Part shown: positions 55,120-64,000 of the stretch, in pieces
How the letters are laid out: the number at the start of each line of letters is the position of its first letter
Position numbering within the stretch: position 1 is the stretch's first letter
NCBI GenBank assembly: GCA_015680905.1
Contig: CM027383.1
Location: 88,445,001-88,509,000, forward strand
Reading direction: 5' to 3'
DNA from: Coptis chinensis
Taxonomy: Eukaryota > Streptophyta > Magnoliopsida > Ranunculales > Ranunculaceae
DNA length: 64,000 nucleotides
Notes under the pieces: generated by a model
What the model was told of the DNA's origin: nothing
The model's database searches: none
What the model saw: only the letters and a program-made list of their open reading frames with translations
Program-made: the position numbers and the translations under genes

Positions 55120-56738
55120 TGATAAGTGCTCAAAAAGTGCTATTTAACCCTCGATTATGCCTCTTGTTTAGCCATCTTAGTGGACTAATAGTGTTTATAA
55201 GTTGTGTTTTAAGATTCTACAGGTGAAAAAGAGAGTTTTGTAGAATATTAGAGAAAATGGGGTAAAACGAAGCAATTCAGAGCATTAAGGATCACATGGG
55301 AGGCCCGTGGACAATCATGGAGAAGGCCAAGGAATTGGAGCTGTTAAAGATGCGACTTGGACCTATTTTAAAGTCTATTTGGAAGCCCAAGGCCAAAGGA
55401 TTAAGTTGTTTGGACCAAAGCCCGCAAGAGGATAGAAGGATAGAGCGTAAGAGAGAAAATCGGCTTATCGTCGTGGGGCGATGTATCGAAAAGGCCGAGA
55501 CGCATTGATTGCATCTGGGACGCATAAATCGAGCGTCCAGACGCATTGATTAAGTCTAGGACGCATGAATAATGCGTCCAGACGCATGAATCGACACTGT
55601 AGCCAATTCCTTCTCAGTTTTGAAGACGAAGTCGGACTCTGGAAGAAGTCTATTTGTATTAGGAAACAAATGACGGTTTGGAATGCTTCTAGAGCTCATT
55701 GTAACCCCTATAAATAGAGGACCTAAGTGCCTCATGTAATGGGCCAATTCACTTATATTCTTGTCTCCAGAACTTGAGGCGAGAGAGATTAATAATAAAA
55801 GATCGGGTTTTAACTAGTCGAGTCTTAATAAATTAGTCTTTCTAGTCTTATGTTCTTCAACTCTTCTTCTTCTTGTTCTTCCTTCTTTATGGAAGGCTAA
55901 TCTTCTCCTTCAAGGGAGAAGATGAAGCCAGTGCTTAAGGTTTAATGATTCTTTTGGTTCATGGTGTTCTTCAATCCGGGTTAGTTCTTTATGTTTGTAG
56001 TTATTAGTTCCATTGCCCACACCGGGGGATGGAAGTATAGAATAGGGTTTATGTTTTGCAATATTAATATCATGCTAGTGTTCTTTACTTTTCTTCAAGT
56101 AGTATAGTTCTTTAGAGTTAGGAAATATTCTTTGTGTTGCCTTAGAAGGGGTAGCTCGGGGTGACTGCCTAGGGAAGTATTCTTTGTGTTTGCCTTAAGT
56201 GGTGATTCATTGAATGGCCACCCTATTAGGAAAGTACTCCTTAATGTTGCTCTTGGTAATACATTGAATGGTCACCGAGCTTACATAAAAAAGAAAGAAG
56301 ATATTAATAGCATAAACATAGGAACAACCTTAAGTAGAGTTAATTGTTAACGATGTTTCGTCCAAGAGGACATCGGCACTCGATCGATTAATTAATTGTA
56401 GTCTACTTGTAAGAACAACCATGAAGCGAAGGTCATAGATCAAAAGTATTGGTGGATTCTAATCTCTTGAATTCCCTTTATAAATTCTCAACAATTTAGT
56501 TAGTTTAGCTTAGTTTAGCATTAGAATCTACAATCTCTACAATATTAGTTTTAATCCCTCAAACCCCTTTCAAATCATCCTTCACATATAACATACACTT
56601 AAAAGTGGAACGATACCCTACTAATCCTTTACTTATTGAGGGATAATTAGGTTTTGATATGCTTCTATTTGTTCAACGATCATCATCTATCTACATCACC
56701 CATCATCTCATCTACACACACAAAAAGAGGAAGTGTCA
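55120..56738 (+). repeat. 5' LTR of element G
   Basis: 1,619 bp, begins TGATAAGTGCTC and ends AGGAAGTGTCA. Homologous to the F LTRs, with many small changes at former CAG/CTG sites. TATA box CCTATAAATAGA at 55707-55718. Confidence 0.9.
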
Positions 56739-56739
56739 A

Positions 56740-56757
56740 TGGCGCCGCTGCCGGGGT
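56740..56757 (+). other. Primer-binding site of element G
   Basis: TGGCGCCGCTGCCGGGGT, one base after the LTR end. It is complementary to the 3' end of plant tRNA-Asp with about one mismatch, as in Athila. Confidence 0.85.
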
Positions 56758-57290
56758 AAGTTGTCTATGTTTAACGTTTTCTTTTAAGATTAGAATTTTG
56801 GATCTTGAGGTAATTTTAGCCGCATCATCCATCCTTTTAAGAAAGAAAGAAGCTTGAAGGACATCTCGAAGACAAAATCTACCATCCAGGTTAGTCGAAT
56901 TTTCATTCTTTTTATTACTTTCTTAGTATAGTTGCATCATAGTTTAGTTTTATTGCTTTCTAGTATAATTGCATTTAGGACCTTTTCAACAATTGAAGTT
57001 GTAAGCCAACACAGCGAAAAATCAAACTCTAGTGTTTCTTGTCTGAATCTAGACAAACGGACTATCGCCTCGTAGGCGGGTACTTAAGCAATCCAAGTGA
57101 TTCATCATAACCCTAGAAGAGACGAAATTTTAGACAACCGGGCGAGATACTAGGCTGCAAAGCCCAACCCAAATGAAGAAAAGTAGTTTTACATTCTAAT
57201 ATAATTTAGAATAGTTGCATAGTAGGATAGTTTTTTGTTATTTTCGCATAGAATTTTCTAGTGTATGCCCCCGTCGTCCATATCATCGTC
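56758..57290 (+). other. 5' leader of element G
   Basis: Non-coding, homologous to the leader of F. Confidence 0.6.
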
Positions 57291-58560
57291 CAAGAAGAAC
57301 ACAACAAATGACAAGGTTTAACAACCGACTCACAAGAATACTAGACGAGATTGATCTGATGGTCGCGCCACAATGATAGAGGTGTTTTGGACACCAATAA
57401 TCCCCAAGCTATCCCACCCATGCAAGCACAACAGGGAAGAAGAAACTGAAATGATTTCTATTCACCAATCATTGGAGACCCACCCAAAGTATTGTTTTTC
57501 CGCAGACGAAGCTAATCGGTTTGAACTTAGAGCATCGAGAATCTCTATGCTTCCAAAGTTCAATGGTTCGCATAATGTTCACCTTTATGTTCACATGAAC
57601 AAATTTCTATCGATCCTCGAAACTTTCAAGAACGAGAATATCGGGGATGAGAGTATCAAGTTAATTCTTTTTCCACTCTCACTCGAAGGTAAAGCATCCG
57701 AATGGTTAACCGCGACAAACCGATCAATTCAATCAACAACCGGGAGAAGTTGAGAACAAAGTTTATGAACAAGTTCTACCCACCCCGTAAGACGGATGCC
57801 ATGCACAAGCCATCAAACAATTTCAAAGGGAAGGTGGACCGAAGAATATCATCAAAGCCGGGAGAAATTCAATAATATGCTAGTCTCATGTCCACATCAT
57901 GGTTATGATAAGAGCACACCGCTCATTTTTTCTTTCGAGGACTTTCTACTATGAACAAGCGGATGATCTGATCAATGCATCAAGGTAAGTTTACATCATT
58001 GGATGGAGAGGAAGCCTACAACTTTCTCGAGAATTTAGTCAAGACACTTAACAATGGAGTACTAGCAACGAGGGCGTAGCTAGAGTAGAGGTGTCTTAGA
58101 AGAAATTTGGCAACCAAATTCAAGAAGACCCAAATCAAGCAATGCTATCAATTATGGCAAGCCTATCAACAGGGACTTGAAAATCTGAACAAGAAGTTTG
58201 ATCGGTTCTCCATGAATCCTCCAAAACCAAACAATTTCCAAGCTAAACCTCGGCCATCCAAGCCTTGTTATACCATTTGTGAGCTATGTTACGATGAAGG
58301 CCATACCAATCAAGAGTGTTCAGATACTATCTGGATACTAATGCAGAGGCATGTAGTATCAACTCTTTAGGAAGAAATAACCCCGTTCAATCGAGGGACG
58401 TAATTATTGGAAGCCACAAAATACAAATCGAGAGAAATTTTCCTCCGTGATTTCGAGAATCGACCAAATCGGTTCGAATAACCAAGATCGGTTCAAAACC
58501 GCCCGGCAACCATACGTAAATCAACGGTCATACCGGAACCAGTAATACCAAACCAACACA
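57291..58560 (+). pseudogene. Element G gag
   Basis: Aligns along F 41800-43060. The best frame is 57373-57753 (F-E-L-R-A-S-R, M-L-P-K-F-N-G, L-E-G-K-A-S-E-W-L). Further frames at about 57780-58080 and 58107-58370 hold the rest. The zinc knuckle C-E-L-C-x4-H-x4-C is intact here, unlike F. Frameshifts are very dense, and most fall where F has CAG or CTG, so many may be sequence errors. Confidence 0.8.
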
Positions 58561-59022
58561 AACAGAGAGTTAGTACCAGATCTTATGAATGGATATATTG
58601 CCCCTATGCCTCAGTCGAGCAAAGAAGTTATCCCACATCTGGAAGAAGCTATCACCACCATTGTCAATGAGCTGAAACAGACAAATCAAAGAACCCAGAA
58701 GTTGGAGAATAACTTTAGTGTCATTCAAGACCAGATAGGGCGAATCCCTGCCGCCTTGACAGAGAGATCAAAAGGAACATTACCAAGCCAGCCGGAGCCA
58801 AATCCAAAAGGAAGAGGTGTCCTACAAGTAGATAACCTGGAGATTACTCATGAACAAGTTAATGTTGTGACCACTCTGAGGTTAGGCAAGAAAGTTGATA
58901 ACAAGATTGTCTATGAACCAGGAAAAGATTCTGTGGAGCCTAAGGTAACTTATGTCCCCACCATCCCACCCAGTTCTAACATTCCAGATATATCTAGTGT
59001 TGTACCACCCACTGAAGTAACT
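58561..59022 (+). pseudogene. Element G gag C-terminus, cut by element E
   Basis: Open frame 58585-59025, 146 codons, collinear with F 43100-43530 and without the stops that F has there. It shows S-F-S-type polar sequence and a V-V-T-T-L-R-L-G-K-K-V block. The last codons run into the LTR of E; the protease would follow. Confidence 0.8.
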
Positions 59023-60429
59023 TGATTAATGAAAAATGAATAATCTACCTACGAAATGAACGATGAATTCAAAACGTAAGTAAACTAAACTAATCTTTTG
59101 TTGCTTATTTATCAAAGTTTTCTACTCTCGATCCTATGAGATAGAGTGGAGTAGGAAGTTCGTTCCACTCTTAGTCCTTCCAGATGCTTGTATTCTAGTC
59201 TCAATACTCTACTTAAAAGCCAATGAGAGCTTTACTGAAGGGCAACTAAACTATGGTGCAACTACCCACAAGATGCAACTAGTCGACATCGATAACTATG
59301 GGAATGCTACGGTGATTCTATGATAAGGAGTTAGAGGGGATTGATTCCACCTTAACTCAACTTAATCCACTAACGGCGAAGTCGTCGTAATCCGAATTGA
59401 ACCGCTATGCGAGAACAAAGCGGTTCTTCCTAATCCCTAATTACACATGGCATTTCTACCAATTAATAACTAGCATGTGAACAATTAAACCCATTCTCAT
59501 GGTGAACTAATTATTTAAAGTGGAATAGAAATTACGGCTTTAACTCTACGATAAACGGAATCAAGCTTTCATCAAGGCTTCTCAACCCCTCTAATGGAGG
59601 TTTAGCCTTGAATCATTCCAAGAATCATTTCCATTTAGATTAAAACTAAACATAATATAAAGCATTGAAATTTACTTAATTAAACAATAATGGAATCTAA
59701 TTAGTAACTAAGAATTGAATGGTAACAAGAATTGAATTTAGATCTAATAAATTGTAAATGACAAAAACGAAATTGATAAAGAACACTACTTTATTGATCT
59801 AATCAAATTTAAGAGCAAGATTCAAATGTTTAATCTAATACAATAATTTAAATGGAACTAAACTTAATTAAAACTCTTAAATAAAACTAGATCTAGAAGC
59901 TATTTTAATGGCTACTTTCTATTCTAAGCTACCTCTATCTTCTAACCTAACCATCTTCCATTGACTGCCATTAACACTAAGTCAAGCTTTTGTTTTTATA
60001 CATCCAGATCCAAAAATCATGCATGGGCTTGGAGCCATGTTTTGGGCCAGAGAATCAGGCCCAAAACCCAATTCTTTCAGTCCAAAAAGGCCTCTTCAGC
60101 TGCAGTTGGCTTCCACAGACTTTTCGTCCACTTCTGCTCCTCTGATTGGGTCAAGTCTTGGATCATTGCAAAGCTCTTTCCGAGCCGGTCGTTTTGACAT
60201 AAGGTAGGCCTCAATCCGAGGTCCGAGTCCAAAATATATGGCATTCGGAAGTTCTGGCGACTTTTGCTCCTTTATCTCGCTAAAGTGGCACATTTCTCGC
60301 ATAATGGACTTTGAAGCACGAAATGCATAAAACACGTAATCGAGTATTAACTCTTACTTATTATTCACATAATTGGTCTAACAAGTATGATTATTAAGGG
60401 GTTAAAACTACAGTTTTTGGCTCTTATCA
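59023..60429 (-). repeat. 3' LTR of element E
   Basis: 1,407 bp. On the plus strand it starts TGATTAATGAAAAATG and ends GGCTCTTATCA. Its first 400 bp match 63602-64000. A minus-sense TATA-like TGTATAAAAAC lies near 59993-60003. Confidence 0.9.
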
Positions 60430-60443
60430 AACCACCCCCAAAC
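60430..60443 (-). other. Polypurine tract of element E
   Basis: The minus strand reads GTTTGGGGGTGGTT directly before the LTR, identical in type to A. Confidence 0.75.
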
Positions 60444-61308
60444 GACATTTTGCTTGTCCTCAAGCAAATATGAGAAATTAGAATAAGTGACCAAAAATGG
60501 AGTTCTACCTAATCTCATTTTATTTGAGTGCGATTGCATTGACCATATGCAACAAGGCCTTAAACCACTAGGAATTCCCTAGTGGACGAGTTATAGCCTC
60601 GTGAGAGTTTTCCGATGAAGGTACTCACAAACTTCATCTATACTTCTGGCGACTAAGAAAATAAAACTATTGTTTCCTTATTCATGCTCAACTATCTATA
60701 CATCTCTCTAGCAATTGAATAAGAATAACCAAGTCGAGAAACCTAAGCTAATATATGCATAATACTCTATCATCTACAATAAACATATACACAAATGATA
60801 GTAGTCTTATAAAATGTTTAGCGGGGTTTGTTTTACGAGAACTTCGGAATAAGCGTCCTTAAGTAGGTTCTCACAATAATAGTCAAGAAACAACACTCGA
60901 TTTTTCCACTCAAGTTTAAGCTACTCCGATTAATACAGTGGGCACACTTTACCTTACAATCTCAATGACACACAGAAGCCGGAGTCGATCAAACACATCT
61001 GCCACTTTACTATCACACTAACCTATTCCTAATTGAGCTAGAGGTCTTTATTAGGTTATTCGCGGGGATTAGGAGATGGTTTAAGAAGGAAGGAAATGGA
61101 TATTCTAAAGGACAAGTCTGAGATAATAGAGTCTTCATATTATGTAACTAGAAAAACCTTGTGATTTACTTTTGCTTCTACAATTTGTTTCCATCCTTAG
61201 CCATATTTTTTTTTTTTTTTTTTTTGGCTTTTGACTCCTTTTATTCTATTTTTTGGAGTTTTTATTTTATTTCTTTTTTTTTTCTTTTCCTTGGATGGAA
61301 ACTTCTTT

Positions 61309-61343
<35 letters not shown>

Positions 61344-61437
61344 AAGCAACTAACTAATTTTTGTTTACACAGGTTTTCTCTTCTTCTTTCTTCACTCATT
61401 CTTTTTTTCGGACTTATCTTAATTGGGTAGGTTGATT

Positions 61438-61507
<70 letters not shown>

Positions 61508-62299
61508 TTTGTTTTTTTTTTGTAGTAAAAGGAATTGTGGTTTATGGAAGGGGCTAATGAAAGGCTCAAAGGGGCTTACTAGCGGAAAATAATTCATAGG
61601 TTTGAATTTCTGGCTATATCGATCCAAAGAGAGCCTAAATTCTCGCTTAGGATATGGTTTAGTGATCAAGCAAGTGGACGTGTGATTTCTCTATCCGGAT
61701 TTTACTTCTCCCTTGTGTCATTTCTCAATTGTTTCACTCATATAAGGCTTTAGGCTATATTCTCACAGGATTTGTAGAATAAGTACTCTAGCCTATATTT
61801 TAGAAACTTACTGCCAAACAATCATAGATACTCATGTAATAGATGCAAAGATTATTACCTACATATTAACCTAAGTTTCTAACAATTATTCTGATGCAAA
61901 AGCTATGTGAGACTTCTAGATTGTTAAGAGCATAGAGAAAGAAACAATACCAATATTCCTAAGTGTATAGCATAACTTATTTATTTATATTTATAAATTT
62001 TTGAAATTTTTACTAGAAAACAAATGCATATTATACATATTTATATCCTAGCGGATGTCTTAATTACACGTGTTTCTATGCCCCCCCAACAAAAAGCATG
62101 CTTTGTCCTCAAAGCATTTAAATAAAGAGGGTAGTAAAAATACCATTGAAGCCGCGTGGAATCAGGGAACATCGCAAAAGAAGGTTAGAACGTACTAATG
62201 TAGGAAATAAAACTGACTTCAACTCTATCGAGTTCTACCCATTATGGGGTTAAAAGAATGAAATTGCTTGGGGACATAAGCGGACACTAACGAAACTAA
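60444..62299 (-). other. Non-coding tail of element E
   Basis: Collinear with A 1804-3400 and B 21333-24300. It holds the T-rich block with a 32-T run (61311-61342) and an internal purine-tract-like motif near 62078-62120. The Phe-rich frame at 61161-61430 is a by-product of the T runs. Confidence 0.7.
61443..61502. repeat. (TA)n microsatellite
   Basis: About 30 TA units in the tail of E. A and B lack it at the matching place. Confidence 0.95.
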
Positions 62300-63500
62300 A
62301 ACTTACCTCCACTCCGGCCGTTATTAGGTCATCTTCGTCATCCTCCACTTCTATAAAGAAGTGAGGTTCCTTCAGCGTCTGCCATGCTATGATAATTTGC
62401 CGGGCTTCACGCCATTTATCATCTATGGTTGCTAACCTATTAAGTGCCACTTGTGCGATGGGGTGTAGGGTGCAACCGGTGAGGTTATCCCGCCACCGCC
62501 TTTGCCACGCCATCATTGCGGAAAGATCGAATAATACTATTGGTGGGTGGCCCGTCTACCCTAATCCAATCCGTGAAACGTGTACAAAAAAAAGGGAAAG
62601 AAACATAGCATAATACGCGAAACTAGAACAGGCATAAGAAGGTACTTATGCCTCATGGTATGGGCTCGTGCTAAACTAGACATCAAAGTTAAGGAAAGTC
62701 ATAGAACCGGGCGCCCATTGGCTAAAGCAAGGAAAAGCGCCGCAAGTGGCGTCATTCACTGAAGAAAAACGCCATTCCCCTAAAATGTTTAGCATAATCC
62801 AAAACATAACGGTTCCTATGTTCATGGACCCGTGCTACCAAAGGGCAACGTTATAGTCCCCTTTGGTCCTCAATACGAAAATGCACCCCATAAGCCTCCT
62901 GCAAAGACTCATAAAGTGTAGACATGCATATTATCGACCCAATAGCACCATGGGTCTTGTATCTCGGCGGCATAGCAAGTCCAAGAACAAATGCTAGCAA
63001 GAACCCGGTAATTTCCATTGGTTCATCGTCAATGTTGATGGAGAACACTTGTTCTCCGTCCGGTCTCTCAAAGAAAATGCGTTATTATAAAAATAAGATG
63101 CAAGTCTTTGGAGAATAAAGTTCAAATTCTTACCATAAGAGGTTCCCACCCAACGATGTGATCACCTCATGAAAACCAAGCACCGTAAGTAGTGCTTTGG
63201 AACAAATCTTGAAAAGATCGTTCGGTATCAATGTTGGAGATGTCATCTCAAAATTACGCTTTGGAATAGGCTGCGAAAAGATCCGGATACTCTGGCGAAA
63301 AAACCGAAAATTTCTGGTCCACGGAAGTCGAAGCGAAAGGCCAACTAGAGCGCGGAAGTCGCTCTTTGTAATTTGGAATTCCGATGTAGTAGGTCGGTCG
63401 CTCGGTGTCGATAACATAGGCGGTCAGCTCACGAGGAGGATGCGGCTCTTCAAGGTAAAATTTTGCTCGAATTTTTCAACTCTAAAATGGGCGATACGGT
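62300..63500 (-). pseudogene. ORF-Y region of element E
   Basis: The only coding-like part of E. Frames 63130-63417, 62851-63048 and 62250-62516 (minus) align with the ORF-Y region of B. The 62851-63048 part has G-F-L-L-A-F-V-L-G-L-A, a short hydrophobic stretch, then Y-K-T-H-G-A-I-G. The 62250-62516 part ends with an acidic D-D-E-D-D-L. Stops and shifts are frequent. I cannot name the function. Its retention in an element that lost gag and pol may be chance. Confidence 0.45.
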
Positions 63501-63581
63501 ATGATTCAAACAAGGGTGGGTGGGTGAAATGGGACTTTAAAAACAATTACTAACACTATGAAAACAATACGAAAGTGAACT

Positions 63582-63599
63582 AAGACGGCAGCGGCGCCA
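63582..63599 (-). other. Primer-binding site of element E
   Basis: The minus strand reads TGGCGCCGCTGCCGTCTT, two bases inside the 5' LTR. The first 14 bases equal the tRNA-Asp-type site of G. It fixes the minus orientation of E. Confidence 0.85.
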
Positions 63600-63601
63600 T
63601 T

Positions 63602-64000
63602 TGATTAATGAAAAATGAATAATCTACCTACGAAATGAACGATGAATTCAAAACGTAAGTAAACTAAACTAATCTTTTGTTGCTTATTTATCAAAGTTTT
63701 CTACTCTCGATCCTATGAGATAGAGTGGAGTAGGAAGTTCGTTCCACTCTTAGTCCTTCCGTATGCTTGTATTCTAGTCTCAATACTCTACTTAAAGCCA
63801 ATGAGAGCTTTACGAAGGGGCAACTAAACTATGGTGCAACTACCCACAAGATGCAACTAGTCGATTATCAGACAACTATGGGAATGCTACGGTGATTCTA
63901 TGATAAGGAGTTAGAGGGGGATTGATTCCACCTTAACTCAACTTAATCCACTAACGGCGAGTCGTCGTAATCCAATTGAATCGCTCACGCGTAACAAAGG
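63602..64000 (-). repeat. 5' LTR of element E, partial
   Basis: 399 bp matching 59023-59420 with small differences, many at CAG/CTG sites. It continues beyond the window. Confidence 0.88.

Larger units (their letters stand above)
55120..59022 (+). mobile_element. Element G: Athila-type LTR retrotransposon, 5' portion
   Basis: A close relative of F: 5' LTR (55120-56738), primer site, leader, gag and gag-protease up to 59022, where E is inserted. The rest must be beyond E, outside the window. The left target duplication is probably AAGGC (55115-55119). Confidence 0.88.
39271..64000 (-). mobile_element. Element H: Tat-lineage LTR retrotransposon, 3' end with antisense ORF; continues beyond the window
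   Basis: Visible: the 3' LTR (39271-39705 plus 49209-49459), polypurine tract, and antisense ORF (49810-50091 and 53839-55119). All are close relatives of C. F, a hAT transposon and G are inserted. The five bases GCATG (39266-39270) just left of the LTR are the likely left target duplication. The gag-pol part and the 5' LTR must lie to the right of the window. Confidence 0.8.
59023..64000 (-). mobile_element. Element E: non-autonomous Athila-like LTR retrotransposon; runs past the window
   Basis: In element sense: 5' LTR (beyond 64000 to 63602), primer site (63599-63582), ORF-Y region (63500-62300), non-coding tail, polypurine tract (60443-60430), 3' LTR (60429-59023). The internal part is only 3.17 kb and has no gag, protease, RT or integrase. 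LTR and tail match A and B. It would depend on proteins from a complete relative. The left target duplication is probably TAACT (59018-59022). Confidence 0.88.

Noticed and set aside
61161-61430. Phe-rich 'membrane protein' frame
   Set aside because: Produced by poly-T runs in the non-coding tail of E; the same artefact appears in B at 23426-23683.
1-64000. tRNA or rRNA genes
   Set aside because: The tRNA-like segments found (18756-18773, 41290-41307, 56740-56757, 63582-63599) are retroelement primer sites; no full cloverleaf or rRNA motif was seen.

Overview
The window is repeat-dense nuclear DNA of a flowering plant. I find no host gene, rRNA, tRNA or CRISPR array. Nearly every base belongs to a transposable element, mostly Ty3/gypsy LTR retrotransposons of the Athila and Tat (Ogre/Retand-like) lineages. 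The Athila lineage shows in tRNA-Asp-type primer sites, D-L-G protease motifs and long non-coding tails before the 3' LTR. The Tat lineage shows in a second, cellular-type RNase H and a large ORF antisense to pol. A LINE, a CACTA piece, a hAT transposon, a small 9-bp-TSD MITE and a long solo LTR complete the set. The species cannot be named from sequence alone; a dicot is a guess.

Layout. I name the elements A to H. A LINE remnant on the minus strand (25-349 and 6580-7164) is the oldest layer seen. Athila element A (355-6574, minus, TSD CAAAT) split it. Tat element D (LTR at 7170-7702, reaching at least 39270, minus) interrupts the LINE on its right. D in turn holds: complete Tat element C (8349-19462, TSD ACTAT); 5'-truncated Athila element B (20004-31733), which itself holds a CACTA fragment; a 3.86-kb solo LTR (34170-38031, TSD GGTGA); and a second Tat element H, which starts at 39271 and runs past the window. 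H holds Athila element F (39706-49203, plus, TSD ATCAT, inside H's LTR), a hAT transposon (50092-53830, 8-bp TSD TTCTCGCC) carrying a MITE (50285-50477, 9-bp TSD TATACTAAT), and Athila element G (from 55120, plus). G is broken at 59023 by non-autonomous Athila-like element E (59023 to past 64000, minus). The deepest chains are LINE > D > H > G > E and LINE > D > H > hAT > MITE.

How the parts work together. Each LTR carries a TATA box in its own transcription sense, and each internal region keeps recognisable primer-binding or polypurine sites. B has the best pol (protease, RT, RNase H, integrase). C has a full gag-protease-RT-RNase H-second RNase H-integrase order plus the antisense ORF. F has gag-protease-partial RT. 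A has gag-protease only, and E has neither gag nor pol. All coding regions carry stops or frameshifts, so no element here looks autonomous now.

Most notable: spliced antisense ORFs in the Tat elements, including a premature stop shared by two copies; extra ORFs after pol in Athila B, one kept alone in E; the fully resolved nesting; and a CAG/CTG to CGG/CCG change pattern in G and E that looks more like base-calling at methylated CHG sites than biology. All family names rest on motif recognition; no database search was run.
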